From Iris pallida (taxonomy: Eukaryota; Streptophyta; Magnoliopsida; Asparagales; Iridaceae): DNA of 64,000 bases. The notes beneath the pieces are model-generated. The model saw only the letters and a list, made by a program, of their open reading frames with translations. It searched no databases and had not been told where the DNA came from. Below, in pieces: positions 45,168 to 58,627 of the stretch. Within the stretch, counting starts at the first letter, position 1. Each line of letters begins with the position of its first letter. The position numbers were made by a program, and so were the translations under genes. Where the stretch lies: positions 26,614,720 through 26,678,719 of the forward strand of contig JANAVB010009598.1 in NCBI GenBank assembly GCA_029216955.1. Reading direction: 5' to 3'.

Positions 45168-47615
45168 TCAAACATAATATTTCTTCAAGAATTTGTCATT
45201 AATTGGCATCATGAGCAAATCTCCATTAGGTTTAGATAACCTATAGGCACCATTAGAGAATACTGTCTCGACTACATAAGGACCTTCTCATTTTGCTTGG
45301 AATTTGCCTTTGCTCTTATGAGTCATCACCATCGGTCTTCGGACAGCTAGAACTAGCTGACCGACTTTGAATACCCTCTCTTTAGCTTTACGATTGAAAG
45401 CTCGATATATGCGGGCTTGATATAACTCGATGTGCTGTTGTATTTGAAGACGCTTCTCGTCTAGACCTTCAAGTTCTTAAAGTCTCAACCGATCATTATT
45501 CTCTGTAGTTAGCTCATTAGCAATGGCTATTCTAAGAGATGGAATCTGGATTTCCAGTGGAAGAACAGTCGTAGATCCGTAAACCAGTAAGAATGGTGTA
45601 AAACCAGTAGGAGTTCGGACTGTCGTTCGGTAAGCCCATAAACATTCTCTAAGTTTCTTATTCCAATCACGTTTATTAGAAGAGACAAATATTTTGAGAA
45701 GTTTAATAATTGTCTTATTGAAAGCTTTGGCCAAACCATTAGCAGCTGGATTGTAAGTCGTAGAAGCTAAGTTCTGGATCTGATTCTTATCACAAAATCA
45801 ATAAAATGTCTGACTGGCAAATTGTGGTCCATTATCATGAATTATCCTTCGGGGATCTCCGAAACGATAAATAATATAATATTTGATAAAGCTAACCGCA
45901 TTAGACATTTTCACTTCCACAAGAGGAACTGCTTCTGCCCATTTAGAAAAGTAATCGGTTACAGCCAGGATAAACCAATGCCCTTTTACAGAATGAGGAT
46001 TAATTGGACCAATAATATCCATGCCCAAAGCTTCGAAAGGCCAAGAAGCTGCTGTAGGATGTAAGAATTCAGAGGGTTGGTGAATAAAGTCAGCATAAAT
46101 CTGGCATGCTTTACACCGTCTGGCATAATCCACAGCATCTGCTATCATAGAAGGCCAATAATAACTCATTCTTCGAATACGGTCCTGTAGTTTCGGACTC
46201 GGTTGATGAGCACCGCAGACACCATCATGAGCTTCATGGAGTGCTTGCTTAGCTTCACTCTCAGAGAGACAACACAACAAAATTTCGTCATAAGAACGAC
46301 GATATAACATATACAAAGAAGAATCGTAGTAGAATCGAAATGATCGTCTTTTGATTGATGCATCTTCTTTTGGATCTTCACGTAAAATCCCATGAACCGC
46401 ATAATCAATAAATGGACTTCCCCAATCCCTTTGCTGAGAATTTGATTCTTTAGTATAACTTTGTTTGATATGCAAATTATTTTTGACACAGAATAGATCT
46501 CTATCCAACAAAGTAATGGTATTTTGTCTTCTGATTGGAACAGCTAAGTCTGCAGCTAAACTAGCAAGAGCATCAGCTTCCAAATTTTTAGAATGTGGTA
46601 CAAATTCAATGAAGAATCCTTTGAATAAAAGAACCAATTCGATTACTACTTGATGATAGGGAATGAGGTCAGGATTTCTGACTTCATATGTCCCTCTGAC
46701 CTGATTAACAATCAGTTGAGAGTCTCCATAAGCTTCCAGGAACTCAATGTCCAATTGTTTTGCTACTTGAAGACCAATTAGCAGAGCATTATATTCTACC
46801 ACATTATTGGAACATGGTTCATTAAGAGAATAAGCACGGTATAAGACCATTTTATCAGGAAAGACCAATACAATGCCTACTCCGAAGACAATATTGCCTT
46901 TAGGCCCAACTCGTAATGCTCCATCAAAGTATAGTTGCCAAATGTCATCCCTCAAAGTCAAGTTGTAATCCATGACTTCATCTGGAATGTCCTCATATAG
47001 CTTAGAGGTTTCAGGTATAGGGTGAGCTGCTAAAAAATCAGCTAATGCTTGACCTTTCACTGATTTTTGAGGTACATAGACCATATCATAAGGAGTAAGC
47101 AACATTGCCCAGGTGGCTAACCGGGAGTTAAGAATGCTTGGCTTTCTCATCAATACCCGAATAGGATTTATTCTGGATATGACATGAATAGTTTGTCCCG
47201 TTACATAATGTCGCATCTTTTGAATGGCAAAAACCAAGGCTAGACATTCTTTTTTCACAGGAGTATACCTGTGTTCAGCTCCAACCATCATTCGGCTAAG
47301 ATAATAAATTTCCTGTTCATGACCTTTATCACTTTTTTGTGCAAGAAGAGCACCAAGAGAATGATCTAAGGCTCGAACATACAGCAAAAATGGTCTTCCT
47401 ACTACTTGAGGTACTAGAACAGATAGATTTGTAAGGTATTGCTTGATGTCATTGAATACTTTTTGACAAGCTTCATCCCAAACAAATGACATACCTTTCT
47501 TTAATAGACGAGAGAAAGGTTGACATCTCCCAGAAAGATTGGATATAAATCTCCTGATATAAGCAATGTGATCTTGAAAGCCACGGAGTTCTTTCAGATT
47601 ACGTGGAAGACGCAT
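45168..47615 (-). pseudogene. Tat pol: RNase H, archaeal-type RNase H, integrase
   Basis: The open frame 47615-45798 (605 codons) holds: a Ty3 RNase H (residues ~75-200) in which the first Asp of the usual DAS motif is gone (LLYVRALDHSLGALL), then a second RNase H (~225-360) with a full catalytic set D231 (LYFDGA), E274, D298 (YGDSQL) and D348 (EADALA), then integrase with H463/H470/C501/C504, D533 (LGMDIIGP) and D594 (IIHDNGPQF). A TGA at 45798-45800 breaks it. The next frame (to 45477) carries the third catalytic position, but the usual Glu is Lys (NGLAKAFNKT). A further stop at 45477-45479 precedes the C-terminal part, which ends at 45168. Two RNase H domains, the first degenerate, are typical of Tat. 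Confidence 0.92.
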
Positions 47616-48593
47616 TTCAATAATTGCTTTGACCTTATCAGGATCAACATGGATACCTTATGAAGTAATGACAAATTCCAAAAACTTGCCACTGGAAACC
47701 CCTAAGAAAGACTTAGTTGGGTTCATCTTTAATTGATGTCGACGCATCAACTCAAATACTGTCTTCAAGTCTTGAATGTGATTATCTTTTAATCGACTTT
47801 TGAAAACAATATCATCCACATAACATTCAACAGTTTTTCGTAGATATTCTTGAAAGATATTGCTCATGGCTCGTTGATACGTAGCACCGACATTTTTCAG
47901 ACTAAACGGCATAACCGTATAGCAGTAAACTCCAAGGGGTGTACGGAAAGCGGTATGCTTTTCATCTTCTGGATACATCTTAATCTGGTTGTATCCTGAA
48001 AATTCGTCCATGAAAGACATGAATTCAAAACCACATGTATTGTCTAACATGACATCTGTAATCGGAAGTAGAAATTTGTCTTTTGGACAAGCTGCATTAA
48101 GATCTCGAAAATCTATACAAACTCGGACTTTTCTATTCTTCTTCATGACAGGAACAATATTGGCAACCTAGTCTGGGTGTTGTTCTTCACGAACAAAGCC
48201 ATATGTGATCAGCTTTTTGACTTCTGCTTCAATTGCATCCATCATATCTGGTCAAAAATGTCACTGCTGTTGTTTTACAGGATTGACATTAGGAAGAATA
48301 TTGAATTTATGAGTAGATACTTTAGGATCTAGACCCGGCATATCCTCATAACTCCATGCAAAGATATCAATATATTCTTTAATCAGCTTTATCAATTCTT
48401 TTTTTTCATCTTCAGAAAGGTTTTTACTGATGAATATCCTCTTAGGCGCAGTTTCGTCTCCAAAATCAATCTGGACAATTTTATCTTCTGTAGGTGGCTG
48501 TCGCTGTTTAAAACGAAGCTCCCACTGAGTGTACATTTGTTGTGCCCATGGGTTATTTTTAAATAGTTCAGATTCACCATCGGTTTGAACCAT
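47616..48593 (-). pseudogene. Tat pol: reverse transcriptase
   Basis: N-terminal part 48593-48261: KKELIKLIKEYIDIFAWSYE and DMPGLDPKVSTHKFNI, the usual Tat RT entry. Stops after VKQQQ, shortly after it and at 48168-48170 interrupt it. The core 48146-47658 has KVRVCIDFRDLNAACPKD, FMDEFSGYNQIKMY (D47), VMPFSLKNVGATYQRAM and ECYVDDIVFKS (YVDD, residues 109-112), so catalytic residues are kept. A stop at 47658-47660 after FVITS precedes GIHVDPDKVKAI. The enzyme would copy the element RNA; this copy is broken at four or more places. Confidence 0.92.
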
Positions 48594-49496
48594 ATTGACT
48601 GAAAAGACGCGCTCAGATCCAACATACTGGACTCCTTCAGAATATGAGGATTATAAAGAACTAAAAAAATTCTTCTTGTATATCTTCATTAAACATGTGG
48701 GATATATCAGATTCAATAAATTGGATTTCTTCAGAATTTGAGGATTGTGAAGAACTGAAAGAAAATTCTTCTTGTATATCTTTATTAAACATGTGGGATG
48801 GATCGTATCCTAAACCATGTCGGGTTCGTTGATAAAATAGATCACCACATAATGGTAATCGTCTACCTTTGTCTTGATTGAGACCAAGCATGGTTTTCAA
48901 ATCATATCCCATATTTTGGATAATCTTAAGTGATTGTTGACTATATTTGTCAATTCTGATTTTTTCCCTTATCTTTCTCTTCGAGATTATCTGCCTGAGT
49001 AACAGGGATATTTCTAGCCAAACCAAACACAATTTGACGCTTATTTTTCTTATTAGACGGGATCACAAAATAAGATTCTTCATGACGTCTATAAGTTACA
49101 CAAGCTTGTGATGATGAAGCTACCGGTAGAAGATAAGGAGAAGATGTTAGAAACTTTTGAGCATAGGGTCCAACATCAACATGAGGAGGAAAAGAATTTT
49201 CTTTATGATTAATATATAAGGTTTCCTCTGTATTTATGTCATTTTTATGTTGATGACTTGATTATCAGCAGATAAAGTCATTCTTTTTATAAATTTGACA
49301 GCTATATACTCCGAAAGAAAATTTTCATTAATATGAGAAAGTACAGAATGATCAATATTTACATTATTTACAGATTGACTATTACGTTTTGGATTGATCA
49401 TCAACGGACCGTCATCCGTCTTCAGCGTAGTCTTGCTAAGGTTGATAACTAGTGGTTCTAGATCAGTTGCACGAGAAGTACGTCCTTTGACCTTAA
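48594..49496 (-). pseudogene. Tat pol: linker between protease and RT
   Basis: Poorly conserved, broken frames. The largest open piece (49032-48661) has YDLKTMLGLNQDKGRRLP, then HGLGYDPSHMFNKD with a second IxHMFNEDIQEE copy close by, so a ~25-residue unit is duplicated (48661-48800). The G.GLGY piece is common in this position in Tat and related elements. No catalytic site seen. Confidence 0.6.
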
Positions 49497-50378
49497 TTAT
49501 GAGAGGCTGATCACAGTGTTGGCTTGAACCCGACTTTTGACTAGAATCCTCACAGCTTCATCAGACATAGCTTGAGTTCTTCCTTTGACTTTAATTACCA
49601 AAGGTTCACCACTGACAGGTTGGGATTGAATTCGACCTTTAACTTTAATCATCAAATGTTGATCTTCTGAAGGATCTTCTAAGACAGATTGATCTTCTGC
49701 AGGCGACCGATCTTCAGTCATATCAGATATTTTTTTCACATGCTCCTGTTTGTAGAGTATTGAATCAGAGAAATAGGCTTCAACACCCTTAAAAGGATTG
49801 ATATCTGCGAATTCAGTCTTCACAATCCCTTGAGAATCCACATACTTGAAGCATTGGTGGAGAGTTGAAGGCACAATATTATGCTCATGTATCCATGGTC
49901 TTCGAAGTAGGATGTTGTAAGATATATCTGAGTTGATAACATAAAAGGTCGTCATAGTTCGAAGATCACCTATTTGAATCTTCAGACGAATCTTCCCCAA
50001 TGGTTTACTCTTTCCAGAGTTAAAACCAACTATTATTGTACTAGTGTAAGTCAAATCACTAGTAGGAATCCTCAAGGGTCGTAGCATACTCCGAAGAATA
50101 ATGCTAATAGAAGACCCAGGATCAATATAAATCCTGTCAATTTCAGTAGAATCAATATACCCTGTGTAACACAGAGGCCTGTCATGTCTATTATGCTTCA
50201 ACATCATATCTTCTTGTGTAAAGGTAATGTTAGGAATTGATTCCATCATACTATGATATTGTGGACACGACACTGGTATATTGTCAGGACTTTTGAGTTG
50301 AGCTAAGCATGAATCTGCTTGTAGAAAAGCTTCGCTCAAAGTTTCTCGACTTTTTTTTAGAAAGACGAAGCAACTCAA
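49497..50378 (-). pseudogene. Tat protease region
   Basis: Retropepsin-like domain: IDSTEIDRIYIDPGSSISII, where the active-site triad is DPG rather than the D(S/T/N)G family form, TIIVGFNSGKSKPLGKIRLK, and NILLRRPWIHEHNIVPSTLH, the typical end of Tat/Ogre protease. The domain would cut the polyprotein. Behind it lies a run of three to four near-copies of a 'LVIKVKGRTQ' unit (MIKVKGRIQSQ, VIKVKGRTQAM, ILVKSRVQAN), continuing past the stop at 49497. It overlaps the gag-side frame by a frame change near 50330-50370. Confidence 0.85.
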
Positions 50379-51278
50379 AGATAGAAAGTCTATCCAGAGT
50401 ATTAGCTAATTGGGCTAGAATATCGAACTTGTAGGATTTCATCACTATCCCTTGATTTGAAGCAGACTTCAGTGGGACGTCAAAGCGTACTGCTTTCTGT
50501 TTCCCTTTTTCAACCGCTGATGGTTTAGAAGGTCTTGTCTCAGCAGGAATAGAAGATGACTGAGTTGGTAGTGTTTCAGTGACATCATCTGCTTCTTTGG
50601 GAGTTCCCTCATTATCTTTGTGGTACTCTTTCCCAGATCTCGTACCAACAAAAGTTTTTTCTTCAGACTCAGGAGAATGAAGTACCATATTGCAGGATTT
50701 AGTCTTCTTTTCCTTAGTCTTCTTCTTATAAGGATTTTTATGAGGAACCTCAAATCCCAATCCAATGGTAGATTTTTTACTTTGAATTTGTAAAGGAATT
50801 TGCATTCCTTTATCATAGTTCAAGCCTTTCGCCTTTTAAAAGTCATAGACCATCTTTTTCATGAGATGGATTGATTGTTGACTGTACATGTGAGTGGATA
50901 GCAGACTCTCAACAAATGGTCCAATAGAGGAAGAAGGAACAGAGACCTCTGTAGCCACAGGAGTAAGGGCTTTCGAAATAGGAGGAAAAATTCCTGTAGG
51001 AGCTTTCTCATAAGTAGCAAAAACTTGTTGTGCCCTGTATAAAGGGACACTATTCATTGCTAACCATTGCCGATGTGTAAGTTTGAGTTTGGTAGGAAGA
51101 GACAAACTTGGAGGGCATATAATCAGACCACTTAGTCTATCCTCCAAAGGAATGTCGTCCCAAAGATGATCCTAATCATCATGATCTGGAGTAACAACAT
51201 GAGAAATTATATTGCAGGTTTTGACTTTTCGACCTTTCTTAGATTTTGAAGTTTTACTTTCATCTTCCATTTCAGGTA
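50284..51278 (-). pseudogene. Tat gag-protease linker
   Basis: Two open pieces, 51147-50836 and 50823-50284, separated by one stop. Lys/Ser/Thr-rich with KLTHRQWLAMNSVPLYRAQQ, NPYKKKTKEKKTKS and FDILAQLANTLDRLSIFELL. The last piece (SIFELLRLSKK) leads into the protease by a frameshift. Long linkers of this sort between gag and protease are usual in Tat elements; the function is not known. The solo LTR inserted at its gag end. Confidence 0.7.
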
Positions 51279-51283
51279 CTAAG
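51279..51283 (+). repeat. Target-site duplication of the solo LTR, left (CTAAG)
   Basis: CTAAG before TGTCACGACCC, and again at 54084-54088 after GGAGCTACA. Confidence 0.93.
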
Positions 51284-54083
<2,800 letters not shown>

Positions 54084-54088
54084 CTAAG
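54084..54088 (+). repeat. Target-site duplication of the solo LTR, right (CTAAG)
   Basis: Second copy of CTAAG; Tat sequence resumes to the right. Confidence 0.93.
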
Positions 54089-55872
54089 TCAGGGTGTACC
54101 CACATGATTTCACCATTTTTTAATATGAGAGGCAATAATCCTTTACTTTGCTCTCTAGCTGGCAGAAGATTCACAATCTTCATTGTCGCCTTTAGAATTG
54201 GGACAATCCCATCTGCAACTTTCTGTGGAGAAAAACCTCTAAATTGAAGATAAATCATATTAGTTGTGACTGTATGCTCATCATTGGTTAAAACGATGGC
54301 ATTAGCATTTATCAACTCTTGGATTTTTTTCTTTAAAACATAGCAAGCTTTGGTAGGATTATTTACGTATCTATGACAGATACAATACTTGAGATTATCA
54401 GTTAGATTCACCTCATTAGGTCATTTTGGCTCTGGAATCTGGAGTTTACCACTCTTCACGAGACATTAGAATATCCCTGGGATATCACTGTCATCAAAAG
54501 AGTACTCTTTTTTTGGTTTGGAAGACTCCGGATTATTTGGCGTCGTTTTGGGTTTTGAAAGATTCACCACTAGGGTTTCCTTCCCTTTTCCATTACGATT
54601 GCCAGAATTGTTACCTGAAGAGGCTTTCTTTTCTTTGTTTTCTGAGGCGAAGATCATCCCATGTTCACGAGCCAATCTATCATTGGTCTTGGCTGAAACT
54701 GCTGCTATAATGAACGAGGCCCAATCTGTGAATTGAGAGCCTGCAAAGATAGCAATGGTTGGTCGCAGATTCATTTTGCATGTATCAATTAATGCTGAAT
54801 CTGGCATACCAGGAGGCATCTTCAAAGTAGCCTGTCGGAAACGTTTAATAAACGTCCGAGTATCTTTTTTCTCTTTCTGTTTAATCTCTATTAAGGAGGA
54901 CATATTCATGTCCATGCCTCCTTCATAGAAACGAGAGAGAAACATTGCTTTGAATTCGTCAAAAGACGATTTGCAATTATCGGGCAGACTGCAATACCAG
55001 TCGTATGCAGTGCCTGTCAAACATCCAATGAAAACTCGGTTGAGAAGAGCATCATTCTTTTGCAGATGCACAGTCATAATATCAAAATAATTGATATATT
55101 GACTCGGAGAGGCCTTTCCATCAAATAACACCATAGATTGTGGCTTGAATTTTGGAGAAAAGGATACATCATTCCAGTGAGGAGGATAAGGTTGCTTAAT
55201 CTCTAACCTCTGGAGCTGATCATTGTGCTTAAGAACCTCAAACTGTGCTTTTAACTCACGCACTGCTTGAATAGCTTCACTAGTTTGAGGAAGCACATTT
55301 GACTGAATAGTGGCTGGATGTACCGTAACCCCCACCGGAGGTGGTACATCTTCTGGAATGAGAGGATCAGGAGATGCGGAGTTTTGATTGATAGCAGGCT
55401 CTTGACTAAGATTATTTAAAGGTATGTCACCCCCTTGACTATCTTGAGTTTGCGCTGCTACCTGCACCGGTGTTACCACTGTCGGCTGAATAGTTTAATG
55501 AGTCGTTATTATTTGATGCATATTTTGTATCATGGCAAGCATGTCTTTCAGTGATTGTTCCACTACTGAGAGACGTTGCTCTGTATTAGAAGTAGACATC
55601 TCTGGTTCTTCTCTGATAACATAAGATTCAACCTCCCTTGAACATATAGAGGGATTGGTATAGAGGTATGAATCAACGCTATTAGTTTTTGACTCCAAAG
55701 ACTGGGTACCCCAAGCTTCTGAATCGGAAGATTGCAACGATCTTTGACTTTTTGACCGAGTATGCTGATATACCCCTTCAAAAGTGTCAAGGAGTCAGTT
55801 GAAGTATTGTTGGCTTGGAGTCCGGGACGAATTGCGTCTTGGACGTCGTCCTCTATTGATATGAGATGCCAT
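54089..55872 (-). pseudogene. Tat gag
   Basis: Likely starts at the ATG at 55872 (MASHINRGRRPRRNSS). Stops at about 55798 and 55495 break it. The long frame 55479-54466 has a Pro/Gln-rich part, a short coiled coil (AIQAVRELKAQFEVLKHNDQ), then the Retrotrans_gag core: YINYFDIMTVHLQKNDALLN, GTAYDWYCSLPDNCKSSFDE, FKAMFLSRFYEGG and DTRTFIKRFRQATLKM. A Lys/Asn/Ser-rich tail ends KKEYSFDDSDIPGIF. A final piece (54411-54089) with KKKIQELINANAIVL and YLQFRGFSPQKVADGIVPIL runs to the solo LTR. No zinc knuckle is present. Confidence 0.86.
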
Positions 55873-56306
55873 ATTGACTGATGCATAGGACAACTCATGT
55901 TTTTGTCATCAATTAGTTGCTGAGGCACATTGTAGCTTAATCGGTCAAAAACTGACTGTTTAGAAGCCGAACAGCAACATTTGATTACAATCTGGTGACA
56001 CTCACAATGATGATTTTCTTGGGGGAGTATTACAGGAGATTTTCTGTTTTTACGCTTTTGTACAAGTAACTCGCGTAAATCAGAAGGAGTGGAAGGAGTC
56101 GTCTTCTTTATTATATTTGGGACAGAGAAATGTTTAGTCCCTTACGTATAAAGAAGATTACTGGCTGTATTAGCAGAACCAAACTGTATATTTTGATGCG
56201 CCTGGAGTTGTGTGCGTAAATCCTGAGATTTTTGTGTACAAAGAATTTTATCAGCATTACGCATAATCTGAAGGTTTGGTACTTTGCGTAAAGCAGTGTA
56301 AGAAGG

Positions 56307-56939
56307 TTATTGGTAAAAAACTGATGTTTTACCAACAATAGAATTCTTGTTTTTATGCTGCATACGAATAGGCAAATTCACTTTAGATGCAAAAGCATCA
56401 TTGTGAACTTTATCTACCACGTCATCGATAGGAGATTTACCTTTACGTATAGAGCACAAAACAGGAACATCTGCCACGTCACAGACGGGAGATTTATCCT
56501 TACGCGTAGAGCGCAAGACTTGAGTGTCTACCATGTTACAGACGGAAGACTGATTTTTATGCACAGAGCGCAAGACTTGGGTGTCTACCACGTCACAGAC
56601 GGGAGACGGATTTTTATGCGCGGGGAGCAACTCTGAAGTAGAGACTGCCTCGTCACAGACGGAAGCCCCAACAACAGGAGTGGGAAGAATTCCCTTGCCT
56701 TCAGAGACAACAGGGAGATCAGAGGATGCTTTGGACTTAGGAATCCAAACTTTTCGCACCTTTCGTGATTTTTGAACATTGGAGCAGCGAGTACTACCCC
56801 CAGTTCGGAGCATTTCTTCGTAAGCAGTCTGGTCGAATTGAACAACCAGATTCTTCTTTGTCGATCCGACCGACACATCATCATATTGAGCAATTACTTT
56901 TTCGTCAGAGGAGAAAGTCGTCTCCAGCAAAGTCACCAT
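56307..56939 (-). CDS. Extra ORF upstream of Tat gag, with 19-residue repeats
   Basis: 210 codons, intact, starting at an ATG that overlaps the primer-binding site (MVTLLETTFSSDEKVIAQYD). Residues 89-178 are about five units of a 19-residue repeat, such as HKNPSPVCDVVDTQVLRSV, HKNQSSVCNMVDTQVLRST and RKDKSPVCDVADVPVLCSI. The N-terminal part (to ~70) ends basic (KSRKVRKVWIPKSK). I recognise no domain. An ORF at this place, before gag, is known in some Tat/Ogre-like elements, with unknown role. It could also be the N-terminal part of gag, cut off by the stop at 56307-56309. 55873-56306 carries no clear coding sequence. Confidence 0.65.
   Translation of the reverse strand: MVTLLETTFSSDEKVIAQYDDVSVGSTKKNLVVQFDQTAYEEMLRTGGSTRCSNVQKSRKVRKVWIPKSKASSDLPVVSEGKGILPTPVVGASVCDEAVSTSELLPAHKNPSPVCDVVDTQVLRSVHKNQSSVCNMVDTQVLRSTRKDKSPVCDVADVPVLCSIRKGKSPIDDVVDKVHNDAFASKVNLPIRMQHKNKNSIVGKTSVFYQ
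56922..56938 (-). other. Primer-binding site of the Tat element
   Basis: Minus strand TGGTGACTTTGCTGGAG, three bases after the 5' LTR end. From memory it resembles the TGGCGACTCTGCTGGGG form of Tat/Ogre elements, attributed to tRNA-Arg. It overlaps the ATG of the extra ORF. Confidence 0.65.
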
Positions 56940-56941
56940 TT

Positions 56942-57685
56942 TGTTTCACTTAACAAAATGCCTAAAATTGGCTTTTGAAAGAAAACGAGAAAAAGTACAG
57001 AAGTACTAGTTGTTTCTGGGAAGTATTGCTATAGAAGTCTGATCTGAGAACGATCACTTTGTTCCTTGGACCACACGATGATGATGAAGAGAACTGCTTG
57101 AGGAAGATGAACAATCGAAAGAACTAAGTCAACAGAAAGGTATAGACACAACGGTACTGATGGCACAGTCGAATGCTTTCCTGCTTTGCTTCACCCTGTT
57201 CTTGAGAAAAAGTTAAAGAAAGCCTTGAGCGTAAAGTAGCAGACTGGGCATAAAATAACCCAAAATAGACTTTCTGCGTAAAGTGGCTGAAAAGTAGCCT
57301 TGAGCGTATAATTAGCTCAAATAAATTCTATACACACGAAAGCCTTGAGCGTAAAGACTCAAATAGCTTTCATACGTAAAGGAAGCGGTCTCTTGAGCGT
57401 AAAGTAGCCCATCTGCACGTTAAACGACAAGTATTGGGTTTGGTACAAAAATCTTCTTGGCTTCTGTGCAATATTCTGTCAGATCAATATCACGCGCATT
57501 AAATGCAGTCTGATAGCCTGTCGCCCTCGCGTAAAGTTTGAGGATAGCTCTTGCGTAAAAGAGCTCGTATAGAATTTGAATCTGACTCAATAGAGTCCTT
57601 TAATGAGCCTTGCGTAGAGTCTGACTTTGCGTAAAGTTTTCAACTTCTTTGACTTGGTCTATGAAGTTTATTTTATGCTTCTACA
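56942..57685 (-). repeat. Tat 5' LTR (744 bp), internally deleted
   Basis: Same ends as the 3' LTR but missing about 370 bases, joined at about 57218 (AAAGAAAGCCTTGAGCG), and another 16 bases near 57482. The missing part includes the TATAAATAG box. Confidence 0.92.
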
Positions 57686-57690
57686 GTAGT
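57686..57690 (+). repeat. Target-site duplication of the Tat element, right (GTAGT)
   Basis: GTAGT, matching ATAGT at 29278-29282 with one transition. Confidence 0.85.
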
Positions 57691-58627
57691 AGCATATGCA
57701 TCAAGACAATTGAGGGTGCATGAGAAGAATTATTTAACCCACGATCTAGAGCTCACAGCGGTTATCTTTGCTTTGAAGCTATAGAGACACTACTAGTATG
57801 GCGAGAAGTTTGATATCTACACTGATCATAAGAGCCTCAAGTACGTATTCACACAAAAAGAGTTGAATATGGGACAGCGACGTTGGTTTGAGTTGATGAT
57901 AGATTACGAGATCGAGCTACATTATCATCCGGGTAAGGCTAATGTTGTGGCAGACGCATTAAGCCATAAGCCCATGGTACATTTCTTGACTACCCAGAAG
58001 GAGTTGATCAGAGACTTGCAGCAGCTTGGTATTGAGGTCGTATTGTCTGGAGCATATGGCGTGTTAGCCAACCTCCAAGTGCAATCATCACTAGTGGAGA
58101 GGATCAAGGCGGCATTACCTACGGATGCTAGATTTCTACAGCTTCGAGAGAGGACTGAGACAGGAGAGCAGACGGGATTGAGGATTCAACCCGGTAGTAC
58201 ATTGCGATGTGGTGATCGTATTTATGTTCCTAATAAAGAGCTATGCTAGAAGTTGATGGCGGAAGCACACAGTTCGACTTACTCTATTCATACCGAAGGA
58301 ACTAAGATGTACCGAAACTTATGGCAGTATTATTGGTGGCACGGAATGAAGCGAAAGATAGCTCGTTTCGCGGCTAAGTGTTTGATATGCCAACAAATGA
58401 AGGCCGATCACCAAAGGATGGCCAGATTATTGCAGCCGCTACCCATTCCCAAGTGGAAGTGGGAGCACATTATGATGGACTTCGTCACAGGATTTCCTCG
58501 GAGTCTTAGTGGACAAGATGCGGTATGGGTGATTGTTGATAGACTTACCAAATCAGCCCATTTCTTACCACAGAAGTTCTGGCGGATATGTACATAAAGC
58601 AAATAGTAAAGCTACACAGTGTACCAG
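57686..58627 (+). pseudogene. Element B pol part 2: rest of RNase H and first part of integrase
   Basis: Resumes as [19 protein letters not shown], with [20 protein letters not shown] and [17 protein letters not shown] (RNase H end), [20 protein letters not shown], and integrase zinc region AEAHSSTYSIHTEGTKMYRN with KCLICQQMKADHQ. HIMMDFVTGFPRS carries the first catalytic Asp. Stops at 57781 and 57793-57801 region, 58247-58249 and 58595-58597; a short deletion after SAHFLP shifts the frame. Cut at 58627/58628 by element C. The remaining integrase and chromodomain are not in the window. Confidence 0.88.

Noticed and set aside
46165..46489. Frames overlapping Tat integrase on either strand
   Set aside because: Shadows of the RNase H/integrase frame, which has clear motifs.
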